From the NCBI GenBank assembly GCA_001698425.1, contig MBRE01000063.1, positions 79,249 to 143,248 of the forward strand: a DNA stretch of 64,000 nt, given 5' to 3'. Both the position numbers and the translations under genes were made by a program. Below, piece by piece: positions 16,741 to 27,298 of the stretch. Below the pieces are notes generated by a model. The model did not search any database, was not told the origin of the DNA, and worked only from the letters and a program-made list of their open reading frames with translations. The stretch comes from Oscillatoriales cyanobacterium USR001 (GTDB taxonomy: Bacteria; Cyanobacteriota; Cyanobacteriia; Cyanobacteriales; Microcoleaceae). Every line of letters begins with the position of its first letter. The first letter of the stretch is position 1.

Positions 16741-19700
16741 ATGAATCTCCGCAAAAAAACACTATTAATAATCGGCGCAGCGCTCGTCAGTCTGATTGTC
16801 GTTCTCGCTGGCACTGCATCAACTATTTTATCTCACAATTTCCATAATTTAGAGGCTCAGTATGTCCGCCAAGATGTAGCTCGTGCTTTGGATGCTCTTG
16901 ATGATGACTTATTTCATTTACAAACAAGTGCTCAAGACTATGCTGAATGGGATGATACTTATGCTTATATAAAGTCACCGAATGATGAATATATTAAGTC
17001 TAATTTGATTGACTCAACTTTCACTTATTTAAGACTTAACTTATTAATAATGACTGATATTAACCGTAAAATAGTTTTTGGTAAAGGCTTCGATTTGAAT
17101 AGGAAAACTGAAGTTCCTATACCAGAAAGTATTAAAGAATATCTCAAACCAACAAGTCCTCTTTTTGGCAAAACTACAAATGTAGGCGATCGCGAAACTA
17201 TACCCCTAGTTAAAACAGGTATTTTACTCTTACCTGAAGACCCCATACTGATAGCAGCAAGACCTATTCTTAAGAGTGATGGCAGCGGACCTGCTCGCGG
17301 AATGCTGATTCTAGGACGCTATCTCAATGAGAGAGAAACTAAACGTTTGTCTAAACTCACACAGTTATCTGTTGATTTTAAATTGCCAACTTTAGACTTT
17401 ACCTTGGGACGAGCAAGTATGAATACTTTGGAGCGATCTATTGACGATCGATCTGAAAATTTGCGATCGCAGATCGCTAGACAACCTACCGCAGACATTA
17501 TTGTAGAACCTCTCAGCGATAAATTAGTAGTTGGATATGCTTTAATTCGCGACCTGGCTGGTAAACTAGCTCTATTGCTTCAAGTCAACGTAGATCGAGT
17601 AATTTACCAGCAAGGTCAAGCTACCCTAAGCTTATTTAATTCCTCCCTATTATTGCTAGGTATAGTATTTACCATTTTAACACTTTTACTACTGGAAAAA
17701 TTAGTGCTTTCTCGGCTCTCTGATTTTAATGCTAAGGTGAGTAGCATTGCAGCTTCCGGTGACTTATCAATGCGCGTTTTCGTAGCAGGTGAAGATGAAT
17801 TGTCAAATCTAGCTAAAACAATTAATGGAATGCTAGAAGCTTTGGGTAACTCTCAAGTTGAACGTACAGAAAGTGAAGATCGCTATCGGTTGATGGCAGA
17901 AAATTCTACTGATATGATTACTAGACATGACCGAGAAGGACGGTTTATTTATGCGTCCCCAGCCAGTCGTTTTTTGTTGGGATATGAACCGGAAGAATTA
18001 ATTAATGAAGCACCAAATGACTATTTTCATCCCGAAGATTTAGATGCGATCGCTAAAGCTCATTCTACAGTTCTAGCACTCCCAGTCACTTACACCGTTA
18101 CCTACCGCATCCGTCGCAAAGACGGTTATTACGCTTGGTTTGAAACCACCAGTCGCGCCATTCGGGAACCAGAAACCGGCGAAATTCAAGAAATCATCGG
18201 CGTTTCTCGCGATATCACCGAACGCAAACAAAGAGAACAAGAACTAAAAGAAAGTGAAGCCTCAATTCGGGCATTATATCAAGTAACATCCGTTCCTTGT
18301 ACAGATCCACTTAATCCCATTTCTACCTTTGAGCAACGCATCCAAAATTTATTAGCAATGGGATGCAAACAATTTAACTTAGAATTTGGCATTTTATCTC
18401 ATATTGAAGGTGACGATTATCGAGTAATCGCCGTTCATTCTCCTGACAATTCCATCATTAAAGGGCAAGTATTTAATTTAGAAAAAACCTTCTGCGTGGC
18501 TACGGCAATGGCTCAAGAACCCCTCTATTTTGAATCGATCCGATTTTCAGGTCTATCCTTTACTCATAGAGATCCTGCCTTCAATATTGAAGCTTATATG
18601 GGTACGCCTGTAGCCGTCGTAGGCGAGGTTTATGGCACGCTAAGTTTCTGGAGTTCCAACCCTCTCAACGAACCTTTTAAAGCAGTAGATAAAGAACTTT
18701 TAAAGCTAATGGCTCAGTGGGTTGGCGGCGAATTAGAACGCCAAAAAACAGCCATAGATTTAGCCCAAGCCCGCGACCAAGCTCTTGCTGCTACTAGGGC
18801 AAAAAGTGAATTTTTAGCCACTATGAGCCATGAAATTCGCACTCCTATGAATGCAGTAATTGGCATGACTGGCCTGCTACTTGATACCCCACTTACGATC
18901 GATCAACGAGATTTTGTTGAAACTATCCGTAGCAGTGGTGATGCTTTGCTGACGCTAATTAATGATATTTTAGATTTCTCTAAAATTGAATCTGGCAAAC
19001 TTGATTTAGAAGAACATCCCTTTGATTTGCGAAATTGTATCGAAGAATCTTTGGATTTACTCATCACTAAAGCTGCGGAAAAGAACCTAGAATTAGCTTA
19101 CTCGATCGAGCCTTCAGTCCCAGATGTTGTGATAGGTGATAGCACTCGATTACGGCAAATTTTAGTGAATTTACTTAGTAATGCAGTTAAATTTACTACA
19201 GCCGGAGAAGTTGTGGTTTCAGTTGCGGCTCGTCAGCTTCCAGCTTGTCCAATTCATAATTCAGCCCTCCCAATGAATAGCAAACAACAAGAACAATTAG
19301 CAAGTAATAGAGAAATATTAGGAATTAGTCAACCTTATGAAATTCTCTTTTCAGTGAAAGACACAGGAATCGGTATTCCTGCTAACCGAATGGATCGGTT
19401 GTTTAAATCTTTTAGTCAGGTTGATTCTTCCACTAGCCGCCATTATGGGGGAACTGGTTTGGGTTTGGCGATTAGTAAGCGGTTGGCTGAGTTGATGGGT
19501 GGACGGATGTGGGTGGAAAGCATGGGCGCTTTAGCGGGAACTCCACCGACAGATTTTCGAGCTTCAATTTTTGATTTTGCTAGTTCGGAAACTTTAGATA
19601 AGTTAGGAAATTTTGAGGGTAAAAAATCTAATAATATTAATCATAAAAATGCTAATTATAAATCTACTGGTGCTACTTTTTATTTTACTTTATTAGCGCA

Positions 19701-21072
19701 ATGTTCTCCTAGTTCTTTGCCAATTAATTTGAGCAATACAATTCCTCAATTAGCTGGCAAACGGTTGTTAATTGTCGATGATAATGCTACTAATCGGCAA
19801 ATTTTGACTCGACAAATAGTGTCGTGGGGAATGTTGCCTCGTACTGGTTGTTCGGCTCAGGAGGCTTTGGATTGGTTATCTAAACAGGAACGGTTTGATT
19901 TGGCGATTTTGGATATGCAAATGCCGGAAATAGATGGTTTGAAGTTGGCGGCGCAAATTCGTCAACAGCCAAATTGCCAAGATTTGCCTTTAGTAATGTT
20001 AACTTCTTTGGGTAAGCAGGAAGCTTTGATGTTTGATGATTCTGATGTTAAGTTTGCGGCATTTTTGAATAAGCCGATTAAACAATCTCAGTTATATAAT
20101 GTTTTAATTAATATATTTGGCGGTCAACCGATTACAACTAAGTGGCAAGGTAAAAATCAAGATTCTTTACAAAGTATACCTTTACTTGCTGATAAGTTGC
20201 CTCTGCGAATTTTGTTGGCTGACGATCATTTGGTTAATCAAAAGGTGGCTTTACAAATTTTGCAGCGGATGGGTTATCGTGCTGATGTGGCGGGAAATGG
20301 TAAGGAGGTTTTGGATGCTTTAAATCGTTTGCATTATGATGTTGTGTTGATGGATGTGCAAATGCCAGAAATGGATGGTTTGGAGGCTTCGCGTCGAATT
20401 TGTGCTCAATGGCCTCCGGGCTCTAGGCCTCGAATTATTGCGATGACGGCGAATGCGATGCAGGGCGATCGCGAGGAGTGTTTGGCTGCGGGAATGGATG
20501 ATTATGTGAGTAAGCCGATCCGCAAGACGGAACTTGTAAAAGCTTTATCGCAGTGTAAGCCTTGGGTAGCAGGAAATGGTAGTAAGGAGGAGGAGAAGGA
20601 GCCGAAAGTTGAGGGAAATAATGATGAGAAAGAAGTGCGGTCGGGTAATTCTTTGCTGTCTATTTCTTCTACTATTTCTTCTGTATCTGCGGCTTCTGTT
20701 TCCTGTCTTGATGCGAAGATTGTAGAAGGTTTACGGGATGTGGATGCTTTGGAGGAGGTGATTGATATTTATCTGGAAACTTCTCCTGAATTGTTGGAAA
20801 ATATTAGGATGGCTTTGGTGAATGCTGATAAGATGGCTCTCCGACCGGCGGCTCATTCTTTAAAGTCAATTAGTGGTACTCTTGGTGCTTTTATTCTTTA
20901 TAATCTTTGTCAGGAACTTGAAACGATGGCTAGGGTTGCGATTAATGTAGATGGGGATTTGCCTGAGTCGGCAGTTTTGGTTTTTCAGCAAATTGAGGGT
21001 GAGTATGAAAGGGCTAAGGTGGCTTTGCAAGGGTTGAAGGAGAATGGGGAATGGGGCATGGGGAATGGGTAA
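16741..21072 (+). CDS. Hybrid sensor histidine kinase with two receiver domains and HPt
   Basis: A 1443-residue membrane phosphorelay protein. In order: TM helix at 7-27; an extracellular CHASE4-like sensor at about 45-290 ([20 protein letters not shown]); second TM at about 297-318; HAMP at about 318-370; PAS at about 378-500; GAF at about 525-675; HisKA with H697 in [14 protein letters not shown]; HATPase with the VKDTGIGIP and [12 protein letters not shown] boxes; receiver 1 with D1058 ([10 protein letters not shown]); receiver 2 with D1205 ([10 protein letters not shown]); HPt with H1372 (AAHSLKS). All phosphotransfer residues are present, so the full His-Asp-His relay is possible. No cognate response regulator lies nearby. 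The first start after the repeat array was taken; no clear ribosome site is visible. Downstream lies the polysaccharide block on the opposite strand. Confidence 0.93.
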   Translation: MNLRKKTLLIIGAALVSLIVVLAGTASTILSHNFHNLEAQYVRQDVARALDALDDDLFHLQTSAQDYAEWDDTYAYIKSPNDEYIKSNLIDSTFTYLRLNLLIMTDINRKIVFGKGFDLNRKTEVPIPESIKEYLKPTSPLFGKTTNVGDRETIPLVKTGILLLPEDPILIAARPILKSDGSGPARGMLILGRYLNERETKRLSKLTQLSVDFKLPTLDFTLGRASMNTLERSIDDRSENLRSQIARQPTADIIVEPLSDKLVVGYALIRDLAGKLALLLQVNVDRVIYQQGQATLSLFNSSLLLLGIVFTILTLLLLEKLVLSRLSDFNAKVSSIAASGDLSMRVFVAGEDELSNLAKTINGMLEALGNSQVERTESEDRYRLMAENSTDMITRHDREGRFIYASPASRFLLGYEPEELINEAPNDYFHPEDLDAIAKAHSTVLALPVTYTVTYRIRRKDGYYAWFETTSRAIREPETGEIQEIIGVSRDITERKQREQELKESEASIRALYQVTSVPCTDPLNPISTFEQRIQNLLAMGCKQFNLEFGILSHIEGDDYRVIAVHSPDNSIIKGQVFNLEKTFCVATAMAQEPLYFESIRFSGLSFTHRDPAFNIEAYMGTPVAVVGEVYGTLSFWSSNPLNEPFKAVDKELLKLMAQWVGGELERQKTAIDLAQARDQALAATRAKSEFLATMSHEIRTPMNAVIGMTGLLLDTPLTIDQRDFVETIRSSGDALLTLINDILDFSKIESGKLDLEEHPFDLRNCIEESLDLLITKAAEKNLELAYSIEPSVPDVVIGDSTRLRQILVNLLSNAVKFTTAGEVVVSVAARQLPACPIHNSALPMNSKQQEQLASNREILGISQPYEILFSVKDTGIGIPANRMDRLFKSFSQVDSSTSRHYGGTGLGLAISKRLAELMGGRMWVESMGALAGTPPTDFRASIFDFASSETLDKLGNFEGKKSNNINHKNANYKSTGATFYFTLLAQCSPSSLPINLSNTIPQLAGKRLLIVDDNATNRQILTRQIVSWGMLPRTGCSAQEALDWLSKQERFDLAILDMQMPEIDGLKLAAQIRQQPNCQDLPLVMLTSLGKQEALMFDDSDVKFAAFLNKPIKQSQLYNVLINIFGGQPITTKWQGKNQDSLQSIPLLADKLPLRILLADDHLVNQKVALQILQRMGYRADVAGNGKEVLDALNRLHYDVVLMDVQMPEMDGLEASRRICAQWPPGSRPRIIAMTANAMQGDREECLAAGMDDYVSKPIRKTELVKALSQCKPWVAGNGSKEEEKEPKVEGNNDEKEVRSGNSLLSISSTISSVSAASVSCLDAKIVEGLRDVDALEEVIDIYLETSPELLENIRMALVNADKMALRPAAHSLKSISGTLGAFILYNLCQELETMARVAINVDGDLPESAVLVFQQIEGEYERAKVALQGLKENGEWGMGNG

Positions 21073-21100
21073 TTGGGGGAGTAGAAGGATGATTTGGTTC

Positions 21101-21135
21101 GTAGTAAGCGCCAAGCGCGCTAAAGCGCTTACTAC
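21101..21135. repeat. Palindromic REP-like element, copy 4
   Basis: GTAGTAAGCGCCAAGCGCGC pairs with GCGCTTACTAC after a short centre. It lies between the converging sensor kinase and Wzc-like genes and may terminate both transcripts. Confidence 0.88.
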
Positions 21136-21144
21136 AAACAAGAA

Positions 21145-23400
21145 TTAGTTGTCTTTTTTATTAAAATTGAGTATTGAAAGCACAAAAGCTCCATTTTTCC
21201 GCTTTGGTTGTTGCTTCGATTTCACTTCTTTAACACTATCAGCAATCGGTAATAAAGGTGACTCTATTTCTTCAATTTCATCAGAAATTTGATTGGAAAA
21301 TTCAACGGAAAGATCGGCACCATTAATAATTGCACCCAAAAGTCGGGGCGCTACTTTATTAATTTCCTCGTCGGATTCAGTTAATTGTTCCATTGCTTCT
21401 GTTAACATTTCCGCATTGGTATGGCCTGGCCGTGTTACCAAAATAATACCATCAGTATAAGGTTCTAATGTTAGTGCATCTATGCACTCGCTCAGAGGTG
21501 AAGAATCCAAAATAATAAAATCAAAACGGTAGCGAACTTCTTCAAGTAGTCGCCGCATTTCGCTGGATTCTATGATCGCAGAGGCTTGGCGCACGGGACC
21601 GGGACTGGGGATGGCAAATAAGTTTTCAACTGTGGGAATTAGACGAATACACTCACTAAGATCGCCGTAATAACGTAGAGGTTCAATGGAATTGGCGGAA
21701 TCGATGGCTATTTTTAAACATTGAATGGCTGATGGCGATCGCAAGTCTGCTTCAATTAATAAAGTTCGTTTTCCGGCTCTTGCGGAGGCGATCGCTAAAT
21801 TATATGCACTAAAAGTTTTGCCTTCAAATTGAGTAGTAGATGTTAAAATTACTACCTTAACTGGTTTTTCTCCTAGACGACGAATATTGCTACGGAGTTT
21901 TTCGTAAAAATCCAGATAGGGGGAATTAGGTTGGATCGCGATCGGCATATTTTCATTACTAGAATAATTTTTAGAATCAATTGCGATCGCCAGAGGTAAA
22001 ACTCCCAAAAGTTGTACATTTCCATCCTGTAAAGCCGAACGAATTTCCTCCCAACTGTAATATTTTCCTCCCAACATTCCTAACAAAAATATAACTACTC
22101 CTCCCAATAATATTCCCATCAATCCTCCGACTGCTAAAACCACAGGTTTACTTTTATAACTTGACACGACATCATCTGTTTTTGCCATTTGAGAAATTGT
22201 CAAAGAACCTGTTGTTTCTGCTATTGCCACTTGAGCATCTAATAAAGCTTTTTGCATCATATCGTAGAGACTTTTTTTCAGTGCTACTTCCTGCATTAAT
22301 CTGGCTTGTTCTAATTGTTTGTTAGGGAGTGTTGCGTGTTCTCGCCTTAATTCTTGTTCTGTTTTAATCAGACCAATTAGTTGCTGTTGTAGTGTTTCTC
22401 GGAGAGTTTTGGAATTAATTAAAGTTCTAGCTAATTCTTGTCGAGCGGGATCGAGAGCAGCATCTATCCGAATTTTAGCTACTGTTAAAGGTGCGGCTAC
22501 GCCGTTACCTCCAAGTACCTCTGTGGCTCGTTTTTGTAATTGTATATCTAGGGCTTCTTTGTTATGAATTAATTCTACTATGTTGGGGTGTTCGTCGCGA
22601 AAATCTTGGCGCAGTAATTCTAATTGAGATTCGATGTTAAAAAGTTGCGATCGCAGTTGACCAATAATCGGATCTGCTGCTAAAGCTTGAGCGATATATG
22701 CCTGATCTGCATTCAATCCTAGACGACTTTCTAAGCTTTGAATTTGAGCATTAACACCATCTAACTGCAATCGAATTTGTCGCTGTTGTTGCTGTGAAGT
22801 TGCGATCGCGCCAGGTAAACTATTGCTCTGAAATGCTAAAATTGAGGCTCCTTCTCGTCTCTCATAGTCTTGGAGTTTTTCTTCAGCATTTCTGAGATCC
22901 TCAGTTACTTTAGGTAAGCGATCGTTAATTTGCCTAATCGTTTCTCTCACCAAAGAGGTATTAATAAATTGGCTTTCCTTTACTATTTGATCCATCACTG
23001 TATTGACAATTAGTTCTGCTCTCTTGCGATCTGTATGTTTGTAAATAACTTGAATTGATGCGCCACCATCGTTATTTTTTGGCATCTTTATTTGCAATAT
23101 TTTTTGCAGTTTATGAGGGGAAAGATTGACCTGTTTTGCAGCTGCTTCCATCACTTTCTGACTGGCAAACACTTCTTTGCTAATTTCCTGTCCTTTCTTT
23201 TGAATATCAGTAGTAGTTGATGAAAATATCACAGGAGGGCGATGATAACTTAGGAATCCTATAGCATTATAATCAGGCTTTTTTTCTGGTTGTACTGCTA
23301 CTAATCCTGATAAGCCTACAGTAGCAAAAAAGGTTAGTAATCCCACCCATTGATATTGACTCAAAGTAACTAGATAACGTTTAATTATTGGTGAAGTCAT
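21145..23400 (-). CDS. Wzc-like polysaccharide co-polymerase / BY-kinase-type protein
   Basis: A 751-residue inner-membrane protein with two membrane helices (about 18-36 and 425-447). Between them is a large periplasmic Wzz/GNVR region with coiled coils (residues about 150-260 and 330-400). The cytoplasmic C-terminus is a BY-kinase/ParA-like ATPase: Walker A is the unusual TQFEGKTFSAYN, Walker A' is LLIEADLRSP, and Walker B is FIILDSSPL. A tyrosine-rich C-terminal tail, which BY-kinases usually autophosphorylate, is absent; the tail is acidic then basic with no Tyr. It should control chain length or export of an exopolysaccharide together with the Wza-like protein downstream. The gene order with an exosortase is typical of cyanobacterial EPS/exosortase loci. 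Confidence 0.88.
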   Translation of the reverse strand: MTSPIIKRYLVTLSQYQWVGLLTFFATVGLSGLVAVQPEKKPDYNAIGFLSYHRPPVIFSSTTTDIQKKGQEISKEVFASQKVMEAAAKQVNLSPHKLQKILQIKMPKNNDGGASIQVIYKHTDRKRAELIVNTVMDQIVKESQFINTSLVRETIRQINDRLPKVTEDLRNAEEKLQDYERREGASILAFQSNSLPGAIATSQQQQRQIRLQLDGVNAQIQSLESRLGLNADQAYIAQALAADPIIGQLRSQLFNIESQLELLRQDFRDEHPNIVELIHNKEALDIQLQKRATEVLGGNGVAAPLTVAKIRIDAALDPARQELARTLINSKTLRETLQQQLIGLIKTEQELRREHATLPNKQLEQARLMQEVALKKSLYDMMQKALLDAQVAIAETTGSLTISQMAKTDDVVSSYKSKPVVLAVGGLMGILLGGVVIFLLGMLGGKYYSWEEIRSALQDGNVQLLGVLPLAIAIDSKNYSSNENMPIAIQPNSPYLDFYEKLRSNIRRLGEKPVKVVILTSTTQFEGKTFSAYNLAIASARAGKRTLLIEADLRSPSAIQCLKIAIDSANSIEPLRYYGDLSECIRLIPTVENLFAIPSPGPVRQASAIIESSEMRRLLEEVRYRFDFIILDSSPLSECIDALTLEPYTDGIILVTRPGHTNAEMLTEAMEQLTESDEEINKVAPRLLGAIINGADLSVEFSNQISDEIEEIESPLLPIADSVKEVKSKQQPKRKNGAFVLSILNFNKKDN

Positions 23401-23406
23401 AATTTT

Positions 23407-23506
23407 AATTGGTAATGGGTAATTGGTAATGGGTAATTGGTAATGGGTAATTGGTAATGGGTAATTGGTAATGGGTAATTGGTAATTGGGAATTGGTAAT
23501 TGGAGG
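23407..23506. repeat. 14-bp tandem repeat TAATTGGTAATGGG
   Basis: About six copies of TAATTGGTAATGGG followed by looser TAATTGG units lie between the Wzc-like gene and the four-helix-bundle gene. The same repeat appears in inverted orientation at 23919-23966 on the other side of that gene. Confidence 0.9.
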
Positions 23507-23582
23507 ATGTTTTTTATTCCTAACTATCTAGTTCTGATTACCAATAGAGTTTAGGTAAGCATTTAATCTGGGTGATATCTCA

Positions 23583-23894
23583 TCAATAAATTGGTTTAAA
23601 CCTACTTACCTTTTCAGTTGTTACGAGTTGTCTGGAATAGGCTAATCTCAACCAGCTTATCGTTTCATACAAAAACCCTCTAGCTATTTTTACAAAACGC
23701 CGATTATCTTGGAAATTGTACCGTCCTCTCCCCTCAGCAATGTTAGCACAAACGCTATCAGCCGCCCTTACAAGTTGCTTGCCAATGGTATCTTTAGTAA
23801 AATAATCCCAGTCTTTAACAATGTACCAAATTTCATTGGCTAGTTTCTCAGCCAATTGATAAACTTCTAAATTCTCAAAATCAGGTCTATTCAT
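23583..23894 (-). CDS. Four-helix-bundle protein (23S rRNA intervening-sequence family), C-terminus frameshifted
   Basis: A 103-residue member of the four-helix-bundle/IVP family, recognised by FENLEVYQLAEKLANEIW, KQLVRAADSVCANIAEG and GFLYETISWLRLAYS. The family is usually about 115-125 residues and ends in a PRLNAYLNSI-like helix. Here the frame stops early after VSRFKPIY. Skipping one T in the GGTTTAAACC run lets the minus strand continue as LNQFIDEISPRLNAYLNSIG to a TAG at 23528, the expected tail. So there is a one-base frameshift, real or from sequencing. Function is unknown; relatives occur as movable inserts in rRNA genes and elsewhere. It interrupts a polysaccharide operon and is bracketed by inverted short repeats. 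Confidence 0.88.
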   Translation of the reverse strand: MNRPDFENLEVYQLAEKLANEIWYIVKDWDYFTKDTIGKQLVRAADSVCANIAEGRGRYNFQDNRRFVKIARGFLYETISWLRLAYSRQLVTTEKVSRFKPIY

Positions 23895-23918
23895 ATTAAT
23901 ATACTCCTAATTTTATCA

Positions 23919-23966
23919 CCAATTACCAATTACCAATTACCCATTACCCATTACCCATTACCCATA
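23919..23966. repeat. CCAATTACC/CCCATTACC repeats (inverted to 23407-23506)
   Basis: Tandem CAATTAC and CCATTAC units lie 24 bp upstream of the four-helix-bundle start. They are the reverse complement of the TAATTGGTAATGGG array on its other side, so the small gene is framed by an inverted repeat pair. Confidence 0.88.
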
Positions 23967-23970
23967 ATTT

Positions 23971-25521
23971 TTACTTGTTACTCCTTGAGTTAGGTGCAAA
24001 TAAATTTTGTGCTCCATTTCTCAACTGTTGAAAGAAAAGAAGAAATCCTAAGACATCTCGGAATGGTTGAGTAACAGTATTGATTGCATAACCAACTCGT
24101 TCTACCAAATTGCGGCCAATCACAATTACATCATTATCTTCCAGTAACGGATTTTGAGAAACATCACCTTGTAAAGCCGCCTTAGCATCTAGTTTTTGAC
24201 TAATTGCTTTACCTTGTTCTCTATCAAACCGAAATAGTGCAATTTTTCTTAAATCAGCAGCGTTAACCGCTACACCATTAAGAGCGTCTAAAAACCTACT
24301 ACCATTTTCTATATAGAACGAACTTAGTCCACCACTAGCATAACTCAAAACTCGCACATAAATCCGAGGCTTAATCAAAGTTGACCTAGAAATTAAATTA
24401 AAGTCATAATCTTGACTTTTACTTGCTTCTAATTGAGGCACAACGATCGCATCTCCATTTTGCAAAGGAAAGTCAAATAATTCTGTAGCATTTGCCAGCG
24501 GAGTGTACAAATCAATTGGTTCTTCCACTATAGAACCATCAACTAAAATTCTACGCACTCTAACATCCCGCAAATCAGCTTTTAAAGTTGCGCCTCCCGC
24601 CGCTACCAAGGCCGCAGAAATTCGCCCCGATCCTGCTGGTAAATTATAAAAACCAGGTTTTGCTACCTCTCCCGTTACAGTGACTTGCACAAGTCCTTGG
24701 GCTGCGGCTAAACTGTATCTAGCTGCCACATCGCGATCGGATTTATTATCAACAGTAACTTGCTGATAAGGTACAATAATTGCATCCCCATCTTCTAAGC
24801 GCAAAACTGGCGGCGCGATCCCAGTTTGCAAAGGTGTTAATAAGTCTATTTTCTGTTCGGCAAAAGTACCATTAGCTAAGGTTCTGCGGATCAAAACCCC
24901 TCGCAAATCAGCAGTAGAATTAGTGCCACCAGCGGCAAAAATAGCAGCGGAAATCTGAGGAATTTGTAAGGGATAAAATCCTGGTCTAGCAACTTGACCG
25001 GTGACGGTGACGGTGACGGGACGTTGAACTATTAGAGAGACGGTGACATCGGGATTTTTGATAAATTTATTGAGGCGATCGCGAATCACTTGTTTAGCTT
25101 GTTCAACAGTAATTCCCCGTAAATTTACCGTACCAATTAGCGGCAAAACAACTAATCCTTCTTGGCTAATTTGTCCGGCAAAATTCAACTCTGAGAAGCG
25201 TTGAACTTGAATAGCAATCTGGTCTGCTGGTCCCAAGAGGTAACTACGGCTTCTAAATTCTGGATTAATTTCAATGTTAGGGTTTGTATTAGTAGGAATA
25301 TCCTGCTGTTGCTGTTGCCTTTTATCTAATGGTAATGTCGGCAGATTTTGACTCACTGAATCAGCTAAAACTCTCTCAGAGAATTTAGCCGTTAAACCCC
25401 AAAATATCGCTGTAAAAGTTAGCACCCAAGTTGCTGAATAGAAAGTTGCTAGGATGAGGGCGATCCGGTGCAAACTAGAGAATTTTTGCTGTGTAAATTT
25501 GACGTTATTTGTGGATTTCAT
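23971..25521 (-). CDS. Polysaccharide export protein (Wza-like, SLBB domains)
   Basis: A 516-residue export protein of the Wza/OPX type. After an N-terminal hydrophobic segment (about 20-45), a Poly_export domain starts at YLLGPADQIAIQVQRFSELN and includes ITVEQAKQVIRDRL. It is followed by SLBB repeats near VTVTGQVARPGFYPL and VTVTGEVAKPGFYNL, each with AAGGT/AAGGA and a valine/arginine-rich strand. It should build a periplasmic or outer-membrane channel for exopolysaccharide and pair with the Wzc-like protein. It starts 49 bp downstream of the exosortase-associated gene on the same strand. A polyglutamine run (QQQQQ) lies near residue 72. Confidence 0.88.
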   Translation of the reverse strand: MKSTNNVKFTQQKFSSLHRIALILATFYSATWVLTFTAIFWGLTAKFSERVLADSVSQNLPTLPLDKRQQQQQDIPTNTNPNIEINPEFRSRSYLLGPADQIAIQVQRFSELNFAGQISQEGLVVLPLIGTVNLRGITVEQAKQVIRDRLNKFIKNPDVTVSLIVQRPVTVTVTGQVARPGFYPLQIPQISAAIFAAGGTNSTADLRGVLIRRTLANGTFAEQKIDLLTPLQTGIAPPVLRLEDGDAIIVPYQQVTVDNKSDRDVAARYSLAAAQGLVQVTVTGEVAKPGFYNLPAGSGRISAALVAAGGATLKADLRDVRVRRILVDGSIVEEPIDLYTPLANATELFDFPLQNGDAIVVPQLEASKSQDYDFNLISRSTLIKPRIYVRVLSYASGGLSSFYIENGSRFLDALNGVAVNAADLRKIALFRFDREQGKAISQKLDAKAALQGDVSQNPLLEDNDVIVIGRNLVERVGYAINTVTQPFRDVLGFLLFFQQLRNGAQNLFAPNSRSNK

Positions 25522-25569
25522 AATCTATAATTTTTGCTAAATTTACTCAAATTAGAAAATTAGAAAAAT

Positions 25570-26271
25570 CTAAAATACCAGAGCTTTTTTCATTAATTCT
25601 CCCTGAACTATTTGACCTAAAATTATTGCCAATGGTTGAATTTTTTCCAGATCGTCTTTAGGTTTAATCGGAATGATAATGCAAACAGCTACCCAAGGAA
25701 CGCGGCGATTAAATAATTGCGCCTTGCGATCGGTCCAAAACCAAATAGAGGGGGTAGCAGAGCCTCCAGTTGGCCAAGCGTACCATTCCAAAACAGCAAA
25801 GGTTCCTTCTTTAGTCCAACTTCGGAAGAATTTGGCATCAATTAAAATCTCCTGCGGTTTTTCAGGTGTTATTTGATTTAATTTTACTGTAAAATTCAGC
25901 GTGCGGTGGGAGTCAGTTTTCCATCGATGAAATCCATTAATATCGGTCCATTCTACTTGAGGCTGATCTTTCGGTCCATTTTGGGTAAGCAGGAACAAAA
26001 TAGCAGTGACATTAACATTTTTTAATTCTTGAATGAACCATTTATTGCCACCTATAGTGATATTTTTCCGAAATCTACTCTCCCAGCCGGGAATTTTTAA
26101 CCCTTCGTGTCGAATAGCTTTTAACTCCTTGAGTGTGGGAATTGGCAGGGGTTTCATCCAAACCCATTTTCCGGTTAAATAGCTGGGAATTGCGCCGACA
26201 GTCACCAAAATTAGTAAAAACAAAAGTACCGCAATTCTTGATAATTGATGTGGCTTGAAAAAGTGGTGCAT
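25570..26271 (-). CDS. Cyanoexosortase system-associated protein
   Basis: A 233-residue protein with one N-terminal membrane helix (AVLLFLLILVTVGAIPSYL, about 13-31) and a soluble outer domain. That domain contains LKIPGWESRF, which recalls the EpsI/DUF3485 type. It lies directly downstream of the exosortase gene on the same strand (112 bp apart) and upstream of the Wza-like gene. That is the place of the dedicated partner protein in cyanobacterial exosortase loci. Its biochemical role is unknown; EpsI-like domains accompany exosortases in many bacteria. I lean to the B-type system because of the exosortase sequence, with modest confidence. Confidence 0.72.
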   Translation of the reverse strand: MHHFFKPHQLSRIAVLLFLLILVTVGAIPSYLTGKWVWMKPLPIPTLKELKAIRHEGLKIPGWESRFRKNITIGGNKWFIQELKNVNVTAILFLLTQNGPKDQPQVEWTDINGFHRWKTDSHRTLNFTVKLNQITPEKPQEILIDAKFFRSWTKEGTFAVLEWYAWPTGGSATPSIWFWTDRKAQLFNRRVPWVAVCIIIPIKPKDDLEKIQPLAIILGQIVQGELMKKALVF

Positions 26272-26383
26272 AATCAGTAATTAAAATTAAAAATCTGTGA
26301 ATATTCAAGCAAAGTTAGAGTATTTTACTTGTGTACGAACCACTATTCCCAATTATCGATCGCCATTACTAATTAATAGTTAA

Positions 26384-27253
26384 TTAAGCTTTGGTGGGGA
26401 AATATTTTTCCATTCTGTTGAGTAGAAGCACTAACATACCTAACATACAAGCTGAATACAAATCTCCGCCCCATCCGGCGTGAAGCCACGCAAAGGCTGT
26501 TTCTCTACCAGTACCGTAAAAGAGAGTTAGTAGAGTGTTTCGCAGAATATTTGCACTCAGGCTGGCGATAATCGCGATCGCTAAAAACAATATACTTCTT
26601 TTACGAAAACTCAACACTCCTGTCCAATGTAATAGCATTAAACTAACATAAATACTGGTAAATAGCATTTTTAGGCCAGCACAATGAGGGGCGACTTCGA
26701 CGATCCCACCATTGACGTAAAGGTAAATCTCTTCGACTCTAACATCCATACCAAATTTGGTCAAGATTAAGCCTGATATTGTGGCAATAAAGTGTTGCAA
26801 TGGTAAAGAATATGGTTCGATCAGATAAGGGATATAATTAGGTGTTGCCAATAAAGTCAGTAGTAATGGAATTCCTTGTAGTTTTAATCCCGGCATTCCC
26901 TTGAAACATAAGCAAATCCCTGCGAGTATAATCGGGAAGGATAAGTTTACTAAGTCGCTTAAGCTACTTAAATAAAATATGCCTGCTATTGTTAATAAAA
27001 ATGCCCCTAAAGGATGAAATAAATTTGGCAATTTACCCCAGCTATGACGGTGAGTATAAGTAATATAGGCGGAGTAAGGAATACCAATTAAACCATGACT
27101 AAAATATTCATGTTCGATATTGATATTTTTGTGCAGCCAACCGTCGTACCAATAGATTAGTAGAGGCGCATAAAGTAGCATTAAGAGTATGAGAATTATT
27201 GAATTAAAAAGGTGTGCTTCTATTAGCTTAGGAATTTGGCGCTGGATTTGCAT
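26384..27253 (-). CDS. Exosortase (cyanoexosortase, probably B type)
   Basis: A 289-residue integral membrane protein with about eight helices. The exosortase active-site triad is visible: Cys in VEVAPHCAGLKML, Arg in SANILRNTLL, and His in FAWLHAGWGGD. The N-terminal HEYFSHGLIGIP is another family mark. Exosortases are proposed to cut and anchor PEP-CTERM surface proteins in exopolysaccharide-producing bacteria. No PEP-CTERM substrate is evident in the window, so its targets lie elsewhere. Neighbours (partner protein, Wza-like, Wzc-like, aminotransferase) form the expected EPS context. The A or B subtype is from memory and should be tested. Confidence 0.9.
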   Translation of the reverse strand: MQIQRQIPKLIEAHLFNSIILILLMLLYAPLLIYWYDGWLHKNINIEHEYFSHGLIGIPYSAYITYTHRHSWGKLPNLFHPLGAFLLTIAGIFYLSSLSDLVNLSFPIILAGICLCFKGMPGLKLQGIPLLLTLLATPNYIPYLIEPYSLPLQHFIATISGLILTKFGMDVRVEEIYLYVNGGIVEVAPHCAGLKMLFTSIYVSLMLLHWTGVLSFRKRSILFLAIAIIASLSANILRNTLLTLFYGTGRETAFAWLHAGWGGDLYSACMLGMLVLLLNRMEKYFPTKA

Positions 27254-27298
27254 AATTTTGATAATTGGTAAGTATTTACATTACTTGCTTGATAACAG

